DNA of 7,497 nt. Source: an uncultured Oscillibacter sp. GTDB taxonomy: Bacteria; Bacillota; Clostridia; Oscillospirales; Oscillospiraceae. The stretch lies in assembly GCA_904393855.1 (NCBI GenBank), contig CAJFNE010000090.1, forward strand, positions 1 through 7,497, in the 5' to 3' direction. The notes under the pieces are model-generated. The model was not told the DNA's origin. It searched no databases and saw only the letters and a program-made list of their open reading frames with translations. Positions 1 through 6,119 of this stretch are shown piece by piece. Each line of letters starts with the position of its first letter. Positions within the stretch are counted from its first letter, which is position 1. The position numbers and the translations under genes are program-made.

Positions 1-906
1 GGCCATGATGATCATGGTCAGCACCATGGAGAGCATCATCAGGCTCATCAGCATCATCATGATATAGCTGAACATGCTGGTCAGCTCGCCGGTGGTCATC
101 TCGCCGCCCACGATCAGGTTGGCGCCGATCCAGGACACGGAGATCATGCAGGCGTACACGCAGATCTGCATGAGGGGCATGTTGAAGGCCAGGATGCGCT
201 CCGCCTTGGAGAAGTCCAGATAGATCTCCTGAGAGACCTTGTTGAACTTTTCCTCCTCATGGTCCTCCCGAACGAACGACTTCACCACTCGGATGCCCAG
301 CAGGTTCTCCTGCACCACGTTGTTCAGGTGATCGTAGCGCTTGAAGACCCGCTCAAAAACAGGGTGGGCCTTGGTCATGATGAGGAACAGCCCCACACCC
401 AGAATCGGAATGATGACCAGGAAGATCAGCGCCAGCCGGGGGTTGATGCGCAGGGTCAGCACCCAGGCGCAGATCAGCATGATGGGGGAGCGGACCGCGA
501 TGCGAATGATCATCATGAAAGCCATCTGCACGTTGGTCACGTCGGTGGTCAGACGGGTGATGATGCCGCTGGTGGAGAACTTATCGATGTTGGCGAAAGA
601 GAACTTCTGGACATTCCGGTACATCTCCCGCCGCAGATTCCGGGCAAAGCCCGTGGACGCCTTGGCGCCGAACCGGCCGGACAGCCCGCCGCAGATCAGC
701 GCCAGGATGGCCATGCCCACCACGGTGAGGCCGTAGCGGATGATATGGTCCATGCTGCCCGCCCGGACGCCCTCGTCCAGCAGGCGGCCGGTCATCAGGG
801 GAATCAAAACGTCAAACGCCACTTCGCCGATGACAAAGATGGGCGTCAGAATCGTCGCCGGCCAGAACTCCTGAATACAACTGGCCAAGCTGCGTTTTTT
901 CTTCAT
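1..906 (-). CDS. Multidrug-type ABC exporter, membrane-domain half (partial, 3' end off the window)
   Basis: The 302 codons seen encode the transmembrane domain of a fused permease/ATPase exporter of the MdlB/BmrA type, which moves drugs or lipids outward across the cytoplasmic membrane. Hydrophobic segments lie at about residues 17-37, 58-76, 131-150, 157-178, 243-267 and 278-302. The block around 107-124 (DKFSTSG..TRLTTDV) and ENLLGIRVVKSF (200-211) are conserved in this exporter family and lie in the intracellular helices. The ATPase domain, with its Walker motifs, would lie beyond the left edge. The final 25 residues contain 10 methionines, which is usual for TM6 of this family. The start at 906 is chosen because AAGGAGGT (913-920) sits 6 bases upstream; the ATG at 912 touches that site and is too close. 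The gene begins 17 bases after the marR stop, so the two are almost certainly co-transcribed. Such operons often carry a second ABC half-transporter downstream, forming a heterodimer; that cannot be seen here. Confidence 0.93.
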   Translation of the reverse strand, partial: MKKKRSLASCIQEFWPATILTPIFVIGEVAFDVLIPLMTGRLLDEGVRAGSMDHIIRYGLTVVGMAILALICGGLSGRFGAKASTGFARNLRREMYRNVQKFSFANIDKFSTSGIITRLTTDVTNVQMAFMMIIRIAVRSPIMLICAWVLTLRINPRLALIFLVIIPILGVGLFLIMTKAHPVFERVFKRYDHLNNVVQENLLGIRVVKSFVREDHEEEKFNKVSQEIYLDFSKAERILAFNMPLMQICVYACMISVSWIGANLIVGGEMTTGELTSMFSYIMMMLMSLMMLSMVLTMIIMA

Positions 907-912
907 AAGCAT

Positions 913-920
913 ACCTCCTT
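913..920 (-). promoter_or_regulatory. Ribosome binding site deciding the ABC exporter start
   Basis: On the minus strand this reads AAGGAGGT, a perfect anti-SD match. It directly abuts an ATG at 912 and lies 6 bases before the ATG at 906, so initiation is expected at 906. The same layout, with a start-like codon touching the SD and the true ATG two codons on, occurs before the upstream marR gene. Confidence 0.8.
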
Positions 921-923
921 GTG

Positions 924-1409
924 TCATTCCAAGCCGCCGGAATCGGGGCGCTCCGGTGCAGGGGCTGCGGGTTCCCGCAGCAGGTTGCGCTTGAGCTTCT
1001 CAGCGGTGGCAAGGAACTGATCGATCTCCTCCGCGGAGAGCCCCTGGGTGAGAGCCGCCTCCGTGGCGGCGATGCGCCGCTCCGCCTCCTCGTTGAGGGC
1101 CTGGGCCATGGGAGTGGGCGTAATCCGCTTCATCCGGGCATCCTTAACGCCCATGGAGCGATAGATGAGCCCCTGCGCCTCCAGGCGGGTCAGCAGCCGA
1201 GACGCCGTGGAGCTGCGGATACACAAGGCCCGTTCCAGGTCCTTTTGATAGAGCTCCCGGTTTTGGTTGTGGCAGAGATAGCCGATCAGAACGCCCTCGA
1301 TCTCCGTCAGTATTCCCTGGGGGTGGTGGTCCGCAGAGCTCCACAGCCGCCTTCTCAGGAGATTGGACAGTGCTTTGATCTCAAATCCCACATACCGTTC
1401 ATGCCGCAT
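924..1409 (-). CDS. MarR-family transcriptional regulator
   Basis: This 161-residue protein is the usual MarR length. It is a dimeric winged-helix DNA-binding protein, normally a repressor that releases DNA when it binds a drug-like ligand or is oxidised. Central residues (about 48-90) form the helix-turn-helix: the segment with KDLERALCI, then RSSTASRLLTRLEAQGLI as the recognition helix, followed by the wing with the typical MarR D.R pattern (VKDARMKRITPT). The two flanking helical regions would form the dimer interface, and the C-terminus is proline-rich and probably disordered. A GTG at 1415 is in frame, but the SD (1416-1423) touches it; the ATG at 1409 has 6-base spacing and is preferred. 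The gene is followed at once by the ABC exporter and preceded by a promoter with an embedded palindrome. It therefore most likely represses its own operon and controls efflux. The ligand is unknown. Confidence 0.93.
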   Translation of the reverse strand: MRHERYVGFEIKALSNLLRRRLWSSADHHPQGILTEIEGVLIGYLCHNQNRELYQKDLERALCIRSSTASRLLTRLEAQGLIYRSMGVKDARMKRITPTPMAQALNEEAERRIAATEAALTQGLSAEEIDQFLATAEKLKRNLLREPAAPAPERPDSGGLE

Positions 1410-1415
1410 CAGCAC

Positions 1416-1423
1416 ACCTCCTT
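1416..1423 (-). promoter_or_regulatory. Ribosome binding site deciding the marR start
   Basis: The minus strand reads AAGGAGGT here. It abuts an in-frame GTG (1415) and sits 6 bases before the ATG at 1409, so 1409 is the likely start. Confidence 0.8.
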
Positions 1424-1444
1424 CCAGTCCCTTTGTAGAAAAAC

Positions 1445-1473
1445 ATTTTAGTTAGCAAACTAGGGAATGTCAA
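1445..1473 (-). promoter_or_regulatory. Promoter of the marR-ABC operon
   Basis: The minus strand carries a perfect -35 TTGACA (1468-1473), a 17-bp spacer and -10 TAAAAT (1445-1450; 5 of 6 to consensus). Transcription would start near 1438, giving a leader of about 28 bases before the marR ATG with the SD in place. This is among the best sigma-A promoters in the window. It sits in an AT-rich pocket of otherwise GC-rich DNA. Confidence 0.85.
1449..1462. promoter_or_regulatory. Probable MarR operator palindrome
   Basis: TAGTTAGCAAACTA has perfect 5-bp arms (TAGTT/AACTA) around a 4-bp centre. It lies inside the -35/-10 spacer of the marR promoter and overlaps two bases of the -10. Known MarR-family operators are palindromes of about this size and AT-rich composition, often containing TTAGC-like half sites. 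A repressor bound here would block RNA polymerase, which fits autoregulation. The binding itself is inferred. Confidence 0.65.
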
Positions 1474-1528
1474 CTGCCATTTTCCATAAATTCAGATCAG
1501 ATATCTCCCCGTTTTTTGGGCGGCGGCT

Positions 1529-1543
1529 TTTCCGCAGCGGAAA
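1529..1543. repeat. Short perfect palindrome in the marR-hydrolase gap
   Basis: TTTCCGC A GCGGAAA has perfect 7-bp arms around one base. It lies between the divergent marR and hydrolase promoters, in a GC-rich patch (about 1518-1605) that also holds related GCGGAAAA/AAGCGG-like fragments. It could be a regulator site for the plus-strand gene or simply chance in GC-rich DNA. No T-run follows on either strand, so it is not a terminator. Confidence 0.35.
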
Positions 1544-1594
1544 CCCTCCCCGCGGGTGCCGCCGGAAAAAGCGGAGGATTTTCCCGCGGCGGGA

Positions 1595-1623
1595 TTGCGG
1601 CCGCAGGCAAAATCTGCTATCTT
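1595..1623 (+). promoter_or_regulatory. Weak candidate promoter for the UPF0173 hydrolase gene
   Basis: TTGCGG (1595-1600; 3 of 6 to the -35), a 17-bp spacer and TATCTT (1618-1623; 4 of 6 to the -10) with an upstream TG giving an extended -10 (TGCTATCTT). Predicted transcription start is near 1630, just before the leader hairpin. It is the best plus-strand candidate in the gap but is far from consensus. Confidence 0.4.
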
Positions 1624-1632
1624 GAAAGGAGA

Positions 1633-1653
1633 GCGTCCGGGCGACCCGGACGC
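1633..1653 (+). promoter_or_regulatory. Leader hairpin at the predicted 5' end of the hydrolase mRNA
   Basis: GCGTCCGGG (1633-1641) and CCCGGACGC (1645-1653) form a perfect 9-bp stem around a CGA loop, 43 bases before the start codon. Only three T's follow (GCCTTTCCCC), so it is a poor terminator. If transcription starts near 1630, the stem caps the 5' end of the RNA. Known 5' stem-loops of this kind protect mRNA from decay, but that role here is inferred. Confidence 0.5.
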
Positions 1654-1695
1654 GCCTTTCCCCTCTCAAAAAATACGGAAAAGGGAGTGTTTACG

Positions 1696-2358
1696 ATGGA
1701 ACTGCAATTTCTGGGCCATGCCTGCTTTTTGCTGGACGACGGTGCCTATCAGGTGCTGACGGACCCCTTCCTCACGGGGAATCCGCTGGCGGCGGCCAAT
1801 ACGGAGGAGGTGGAGGCGGACTTCATCTTGGTGACCCACGGCCACAGCGACCATGTGGGCGACGCCGCGGCCATCTCCCGGCGGACAGACGCCCCCATCT
1901 GCTGCACCGTGGATCTGGCCGACGCGGTATTTGCCCCCGCCGGTCTGCCTGTGCAGGGGGGCAATCTGGGCGGATGGTTCTCCACGCCCTTCGGGTCTGT
2001 CAAAATTGTGCCGGCCCTCCACGGCAGCGGCGTTCCCGGCTGTCTCTCCTGCGGGTTCCTCCTGGAGATGGGCGGCAAGAAGATCTACCACGCCGGCGAC
2101 ACCGCCCTGATCTCCGACATGGCCCTGCTGGCGGAGGAGAACATCGACGTGGCGCTGCTGCCCATCGGGGACTTCTACACCATGGGGCCCGCGGACGCGC
2201 TGCGGGCCGTGAAGATGATCCGCCCCAAGCTGACGATCCCCATGCACTACAACACGTTCCCGGCCATCGTACAGGACCCGGACGCCTTCGCCGCCTCCGT
2301 GCAGGCCGCCGGCTTCCAGGCCCGGGTCCTGCGCCCCGGCGAAAGCCTGTCTGTATAA
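1696..2358 (+). CDS. UPF0173-family metal-dependent hydrolase (metallo-beta-lactamase fold)
   Basis: This 220-residue protein is full length for UPF0173 (YtkL-like) cytoplasmic hydrolases. It opens with the family pattern MELQFLGHACF. Metal ligands are visible: H48, H50, D52 and H53 in THGHSDH (47-53), H109 in ALHGS, D135 in HAGDT and H184 in MHYNTF. All residues expected for a dinuclear (usually zinc) site are present. The physiological substrate of the family is not established; the fold hydrolyses ester, thioester or phosphodiester bonds in relatives. The frame stays open upstream to 1516, but only the ATG at 1696 has an SD-like stretch (AAAGGGAG ending about 8 bases before it) and starts at the family N-terminus. 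It is monocistronic and converges on the MATE gene, sharing its terminator. Confidence 0.93.
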   Translation: MELQFLGHACFLLDDGAYQVLTDPFLTGNPLAAANTEEVEADFILVTHGHSDHVGDAAAISRRTDAPICCTVDLADAVFAPAGLPVQGGNLGGWFSTPFGSVKIVPALHGSGVPGCLSCGFLLEMGGKKIYHAGDTALISDMALLAEENIDVALLPIGDFYTMGPADALRAVKMIRPKLTIPMHYNTFPAIVQDPDAFAASVQAAGFQARVLRPGESLSV

Positions 2359-2380
2359 AATTTCCTTTTTCTGAAGTGTC

Positions 2381-2419
2381 AAAAGAGCGCGGCTCCTGCG
2401 GGGCCGCGCTCTCGTTTTT
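2381..2419. terminator. Bidirectional intrinsic terminator between hydrolase and MATE genes
   Basis: AGAGCGCGGC (2384-2393) and GCCGCGCTCT (2403-2412) form a perfect 10-bp stem with a 9-base loop. On the plus strand it is followed by CGTTTTT (T's at 2415-2419). On the minus strand it is followed by TTTT (2384-2381). It can therefore stop both convergent transcripts. The MATE stop codon (2418-2420) overlaps the plus-strand T-run, so this compact element serves two genes. Confidence 0.88.
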
Positions 2420-3800
2420 ATGGAGTAGTCTGGGCGGGAGATTCCGGAGCGGCGGGCTCGCCCATCCGCCGCAGCCGGGCGATGCAGGCCATGCAGGCGG
2501 GGATCAGGAATAGATCCGCCGCCACCCAGGCCGCCGGGGAGGCGAAGCAGGCCGCGGTATACCCCAGCGGCGGGACGAACAGCCACGCCACCACAGCCCG
2601 GGCGATCATCTCCAGCACCCCGGCCAGGATGGCAAAGACGCTGTACCCCATCCCCTGGATGGAGAAGCGGAGAATGTTCACCAGCGCCAGGGGGAAGAAG
2701 AACGCCGTGTTGATCACGATATACTGGCTGGTCAGGGAGACCAGCAGCTCCAGCTGGGGCTCGGCGGGGTCCAGGAACAGCATGGCGCCGGCGTCCGAGC
2801 CCAGCAACATCCCCGCAAAGCACCCCACCGCGCACACCGCCCCCAGCACGGTGCAGGCCCGGATCCCCTGCCCCAGCCGGTCCAGCTTCCAGGCCCCCAC
2901 GTTCTGGCCGCAGTAGGTGGCCATCGTGGCCCCCATGGCGTCAAAGGGGCAGCACAGCAGCTGGAACAGCTTGGTTCCGGCGGCCACGGCGGCCACATAC
3001 GTGCTGCCCAGGGTGTTCACCGCGGACTGGAGCACGATGGAGCCAATGGCCGTGATGGAGTACTGCAAGCCCATGGGCACCCCCATGGCGCACAGCGTGC
3101 CGCAGGCGGAGCGGTTCAGCCGCCGCTCCTCCCGGCTCATCCGCAGCACCGGGTACTTTTTGACCATGAGTGCCAGGCAGGCCGCGCCGGAGATCCCCTG
3201 GGACACCACCGTGGCGATGGCCGCGCCGGCTACCCCGGCCTCAAACCACAAAATCAGCGCGAAGTCCAGAAAGATGTTCAGAAAGGAGGCCAGCGCCAGG
3301 AAGTATACCGGCGTCCGGCTGTCCCCCAGGGAGCGGATGATCCCCGCCAGCAGGTTGTAGAGGAACGTGGTGGGGATGCCTAAAAAGATGATGAAGATAT
3401 AGGCGTAGGCGTCGGCAAAGATGTCGGCGGGGGTGTGCATGAGGGTGAGGATCGTGCGGCACAGCAGCGCGGTGGCCACCGTGAGGACCGCCGCGAACGC
3501 CGCGGCCAGATAGGCCGCATTGGCCACGAACCGCCGCATCCGGGAAAAGTCTCCGGCCCCCATCTTCTGCGCCACGGGGATGGCAAAGCCGCTGCACACC
3601 CCCGTGCAGAACCCAATGACGAAGAAGCTGATGGAGCTGGTGGAGCCCACCGCCGCCAGGGCCTGGGCCCCCAGCAGCTTGCCCACGATCATCGTGTCCA
3701 TCAGGTTATAGAACTGCTGAAACAGCATCCCCAGCAAGGTGGGGAGGGCAAAGCCCAGAATCAACCGCATGGGGCTGCCCACGGTCAAGTTCTTGGTCAT
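2418..3800 (-). CDS. MATE-family multidrug/cation efflux transporter
   Basis: This 460-residue protein matches the usual 440-470 of MATE (NorM/DinF-like) antiporters, which expel cationic drugs or metabolites using Na+ or H+ gradients. It is hydrophobic throughout, consistent with 12 membrane helices in two MatE repeats. Repeat 1 has the characteristic NLMDTMIVGKLLG (32-44) and ALAAVG; repeat 2 has the equivalent region around 251-276 and the family motif GQNVGAWKLDR (298-308). GIIRSLGDSRTP (153-164) is another conserved loop. The C-terminal tail (about 445-460) is proline-rich and polar. The start at 3800 is chosen because AAAGGGGG (3810-3817) precedes it by 9 bases and the protein then begins as MATE proteins do (MTKNLTVGSP). 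The frame continues upstream to 3926, but that stretch crosses the promoter and is unlike the family. It is transcribed alone. The substrate cannot be predicted from sequence. Confidence 0.94.
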   Translation of the reverse strand: MTKNLTVGSPMRLILGFALPTLLGMLFQQFYNLMDTMIVGKLLGAQALAAVGSTSSISFFVIGFCTGVCSGFAIPVAQKMGAGDFSRMRRFVANAAYLAAAFAAVLTVATALLCRTILTLMHTPADIFADAYAYIFIIFLGIPTTFLYNLLAGIIRSLGDSRTPVYFLALASFLNIFLDFALILWFEAGVAGAAIATVVSQGISGAACLALMVKKYPVLRMSREERRLNRSACGTLCAMGVPMGLQYSITAIGSIVLQSAVNTLGSTYVAAVAAGTKLFQLLCCPFDAMGATMATYCGQNVGAWKLDRLGQGIRACTVLGAVCAVGCFAGMLLGSDAGAMLFLDPAEPQLELLVSLTSQYIVINTAFFFPLALVNILRFSIQGMGYSVFAILAGVLEMIARAVVAWLFVPPLGYTAACFASPAAWVAADLFLIPACMACIARLRRMGEPAAPESPAQTTP

Positions 3801-3801
3801 C

Positions 3802-3836
3802 GGAACGTTCCCCCTTTGGCCCCCCCTTGGGAGGCG
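3802..3836 (-). promoter_or_regulatory. Structured G-rich leader and RBS of the MATE gene
   Basis: Between the predicted transcription start and the ATG lie a C-rich/G-rich inverted pair (GCCTCC, then GGGGGC, on the minus strand around 3819-3835), the SD AAAGGGGG (3810-3817) and a perfect 10-bp palindrome GGAACGTTCC (3802-3811) just before the start codon. The palindrome could bind a regulator, or fold so as to affect ribosome access. Neither role is shown; the SD assignment is firm. Confidence 0.5.
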
Positions 3837-3845
3837 TTCCGCATC

Positions 3846-3874
3846 ATTATAGTGATCCAGCCCACCGCTGCCTA
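3846..3874 (-). promoter_or_regulatory. Promoter of the MATE gene
   Basis: On the minus strand TAGGCA (3869-3874; 4 of 6 to the -35), a 17-bp spacer and a perfect TATAAT (3846-3851). Start of transcription is expected near 3839, giving a leader of about 39 bases. This places the MATE gene in its own transcript, separate from the upstream kinase operon, which ends at the terminator at 3947-3974. Confidence 0.75.
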
Positions 3875-3946
3875 GCGTTTTTTTGCACAATTTTGGGGAA
3901 CAAATACGGGAGAATCCTGTGAGCACCCAACCCGGTCCAAAGCGCT

Positions 3947-3974
3947 AAAAAGCCGGGCGGAGGAGTCTCCGCCC
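3947..3974 (-). terminator. Intrinsic terminator of the response regulator-kinase operon
   Basis: On the minus strand GGGCGGAG and CTCCGCCC (3967-3974 and 3955-3962) form a perfect 8-bp stem with a 4-base loop, followed by GGC and TTTTT (3951-3947). It lies about 33 bases past the kinase stop codon and upstream of the MATE promoter, so it separates the two transcripts. Confidence 0.82.
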
Positions 3975-4006
3975 CATTGCGGCATGGGGGGTCCGGTTGG
4001 CCCCGG

Positions 4007-5308
4007 TCAGGGGGCCGCCGGCGCCGCCGTCCCGATCGGCAGGCACACCAGCAGCTCAAACCGCCCCTCCCGGGGCCCGGCCTCCAGGGTGCCGTGATAC
4101 CGCTCCGCGATCTCCCGCATACCGGGGATGCCGAAGCCGTGGGCGGTTTTATCACCCTTGGTGGTGGAGAGATCCGCGTTCACCAACCCGCCCAGGGGGT
4201 TCTCCACCCGCAGCATGAAGAGGCCCTTGTCCGCCTTGCAGCGGACGGTGATCCGCCGGTCCACCGCCCCCTGGCTCCCCTCGATGGCGTTGTCCAGGGC
4301 GTTGCCCAGCAGGGCGCACAGGTCCACCTCCGCCACCGGCAGCTCCGCCGGCAGGGAGACGGCGAAGTCCGCCGCGGCCCCCTCCCGCTCCAGGACCTCC
4401 GCCTTGGCGGCGAGGACCACATTGGCGGCCTCGTTCTCGCAGATGCGCCGGCTCCCCCGGAGGGCCGGGGAGTCGGCCAGCTGATCCAGATAGCCGGCAG
4501 CCCCCTGGTTGTCTCCGCGCTCCACCAGGCCACGGATCACCGTCAGGTGGTTCCGCAGGTCGTGGCGGAGGCGGCGCACCTGGGTCTCCTGCTGCCGGAG
4601 GCCCTGGTAGCAGACCTCCCGCAATCCCGCCAGACGGCTGGCCTGCTCCAGCCGCTCGTGGTCCGCCAGGATCAAAATGGCCAGCAGCAGCACCAGGGAG
4701 GTCAGCAGCGCGAAGGGCAGCACCACCATGCCCTGGTTCATGGCCACGGCATAGACCTCGACGGACTCGTACCGCCGGAAGGTCAGCAGTACCACGGCGA
4801 TCAGAGCGCACAGGGGCATGGCCGCCAGACCCAGCACCAGCTTCCACAGCTGCCGGGAGAGCACCACCGGCTCCCGGGGCAGGCGGCGGCGCAGCAGCAG
4901 CCACAGCCCGCCGAACACCACCGGCCGGGCCAGGCGGGTCACCACGTCGTACCAGCTATAGAGGTCGTCCCCGCTCAGCAGCTGCAAATAGGAGTCCAGG
5001 AGCGCACACACGGACATCTCCAGACAGAAGAGGATGACGCATACCGCCAGCCGCCCCACCCGGTCCCCCCGGGTGCTCAGCAGAAACAGGGCGAAGAACA
5101 CCGGCAGCGTGTAGAGCAGATTGGGGTCCCCGATCCAGATCACCATGCCGCTGGTGCCCGCCAAGGTCAAAAAGAGCAGCGCTTTCCAGAAGCGTCCTCT
5201 CCGAAACCGGACAAAGGGGACGCAGAGCCGGTAGAGGAAGAAGCCGCTGGCGGCCACCGTCAGGAAATACCCGACATAGAGCCAGAACTTCCAGAGAACA
5301 TCCAACAT
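4007..5308 (-). CDS. AgrC-like GHKL sensor histidine kinase
   Basis: This 433-residue membrane kinase belongs to the GHKL/HATPase_c_5 class that pairs with LytTR regulators (AgrC, ComD, VirS types). The N-terminal half (about 5-215) has roughly six membrane segments with little extracellular sequence, as in peptide-sensing AgrC proteins. A short coiled linker (about 215-245) leads to the phosphoacceptor box RRLRHDLRNHL (245-255), with H249 the likely phosphorylated histidine. The ATP-binding domain shows the N box NALDNAIEG (336-344), VENPLGG (368-374) and the G box GFGIPGMREI (391-400). All catalytic motifs look intact. The start at 5308 lies 4 bases after the response regulator stop, so the two genes are co-transcribed and probably translationally coupled. 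The kinase would autophosphorylate on an external signal and pass phosphate to D60 of the regulator. The signal is unknown; no AgrB/AgrD genes are in view. Confidence 0.93.
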   Translation of the reverse strand: MLDVLWKFWLYVGYFLTVAASGFFLYRLCVPFVRFRRGRFWKALLFLTLAGTSGMVIWIGDPNLLYTLPVFFALFLLSTRGDRVGRLAVCVILFCLEMSVCALLDSYLQLLSGDDLYSWYDVVTRLARPVVFGGLWLLLRRRLPREPVVLSRQLWKLVLGLAAMPLCALIAVVLLTFRRYESVEVYAVAMNQGMVVLPFALLTSLVLLLAILILADHERLEQASRLAGLREVCYQGLRQQETQVRRLRHDLRNHLTVIRGLVERGDNQGAAGYLDQLADSPALRGSRRICENEAANVVLAAKAEVLEREGAAADFAVSLPAELPVAEVDLCALLGNALDNAIEGSQGAVDRRITVRCKADKGLFMLRVENPLGGLVNADLSTTKGDKTAHGFGIPGMREIAERYHGTLEAGPREGRFELLVCLPIGTAAPAAP

Positions 5309-5312
5309 CCCC

Positions 5313-6026
5313 TCATCCCTCCAGTTCCGCCCGGGTCAGGGCCAGCAGGGCGGAGGGCTGGCAGGACCGGCTGACCGGCAGACGGGTGCCGTTCCGCAGC
5401 ACTACCTCTCCGCCCTCCATCCGGTCCACCGCCTCGGCGCGGACCAGGTACCGCTGGTGGATGCGGACGAAGCCGTCCCCCACCTCTGTCGCCACCGCGT
5501 CCAGCTTCCCGTAAAACGTGTACTCCCGGCCCTCCGTCACGCAGGTCACCTGCCGCCGGTCCGAGACGAAGTACAAAATATTGGCCATGGGGATGCGGTA
5601 GTGGGTGTCCCCGCTGCGGCAGATGTAGGCCCGGTCCAGCTCCCGCACCAGCGCCCCCTGGGCCCGGTCCAGCACCTCCTCCAGCTGCTCCGCCTTGGGG
5701 GGCTTTAAGAGATACCCCAGGGCCCCCACGGAATATCCGTCAAACACGTGGTCGGCGTAGCCGGTGACGAACACCAGCTGGAGGCCGCCGTCCGCCGCCC
5801 GAAGGCGCCGGGCGGTCTCCATGCCGTCCAGCTCCCCCATCTCCATGTCTAAAAACACGATGTCCAGCTCCCCGACGTGGCTCTCCAGCCAGCGGAGCAG
5901 CCCCTCCCCGGAGGAGAACTCCCAGAACTGCCCCTGGACATGCCGGGCTTCCAGCACCCGCTCCAGGGCGGAGCGGAGCACCAGCCGGGCGTCATATACA
6001 TCGTCACAGATGCCGATCCGCAGCAT
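5313..6026 (-). CDS. LytTR-family response regulator (AgrA-like)
   Basis: This 237-residue protein has a receiver domain (about 1-122) followed by a LytTR DNA-binding domain (about 131-232). Receiver landmarks are the acidic pair D8-D9 in GICDD, phosphoacceptor D60 in VFLDMEM, T88 in FVTGY and K108 in YLLKPP. The LytTR domain shows NILYFVSDRRQV (149-160), FVRIHQRYLV (186-195) and RLPVSRSC (215-222), all typical of AgrA/ComE/VirR-type regulators, which bind pairs of 9-bp direct repeats. The start at 6026 is chosen because it opens with the receiver core MLRIGICDD and follows GAGGTGAGGA; an in-frame extension to 6083 would add 19 unlike-family residues and start close to the promoter. It is first in its operon, with the kinase right after it. 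The upstream region holds three direct repeats suited to LytTR binding, so autoregulation is likely. Confidence 0.95.
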   Translation of the reverse strand: MLRIGICDDVYDARLVLRSALERVLEARHVQGQFWEFSSGEGLLRWLESHVGELDIVFLDMEMGELDGMETARRLRAADGGLQLVFVTGYADHVFDGYSVGALGYLLKPPKAEQLEEVLDRAQGALVRELDRAYICRSGDTHYRIPMANILYFVSDRRQVTCVTEGREYTFYGKLDAVATEVGDGFVRIHQRYLVRAEAVDRMEGGEVVLRNGTRLPVSRSCQPSALLALTRAELEG

Positions 6027-6052
6027 CTTCCTCACCTCAAATACAGATTGCC

Positions 6053-6067
6053 TGCCCCCGCGGGGCA
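6053..6067 (-). promoter_or_regulatory. Leader hairpin of the two-component operon
   Basis: The minus strand TGCCCC and GGGGCA arms surround a 3-base GCG centre, and flanking bases can extend the stem to about 8 pairs with a G-U wobble. It is not followed by a T-run, so it is not a terminator. It lies between the predicted transcript start (about 6083) and the SD of the regulator gene. It may affect stability or translation, or be a by-product of GC-rich sequence. Confidence 0.35.
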
Positions 6068-6089
6068 AGCGCCTCAAAGGCACGTGCCC

Positions 6090-6118
6090 ATTCTACCACA
6101 GGCGGGGCCGTCTGCCAA
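6090..6118 (-). promoter_or_regulatory. Promoter of the LytTR regulator-kinase operon
   Basis: On the minus strand TTGGCA (6113-6118; 5 of 6 to the -35), a 17-bp spacer and TAGAAT (6090-6095; 5 of 6 to the -10), with TGG just before the -10 giving an extended -10. The transcription start is expected near 6083, about 57 bases upstream of the regulator ATG. The nearest of the three direct repeats ends 1 bp upstream of the -35, a position typical for activator binding. Confidence 0.8.
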
Positions 6119-6119
6119 A

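Noticed and set aside
1..62. Repeated CAT/ATC triplets that look like a microsatellite
   Set aside because: They are methionine and isoleucine codons in TM6 of the ABC exporter read from the other strand; the triplets are irregular and explained by the protein.
1666..2835. A 389-codon minus-strand open frame spanning the hydrolase, the terminator and the MATE 3' end
   Set aside because: It crosses a strong bidirectional terminator and overlaps two well-supported genes in other frames; its composition is that of a shadow frame.
3801..3926. A 42-residue N-terminal extension of the MATE protein
   Set aside because: It reads through the predicted TATAAT promoter and SD, and MATE proteins begin close to the MTKNLTVGSP stretch.
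3977..5374. A 465-codon plus-strand open frame opposite the sensor kinase
   Set aside because: It is rich in Q, H, P and G, has no domain, no SD and no membrane or fold signature, and mirrors the kinase gene whose motifs are complete. It is a GC-rich antisense shadow.
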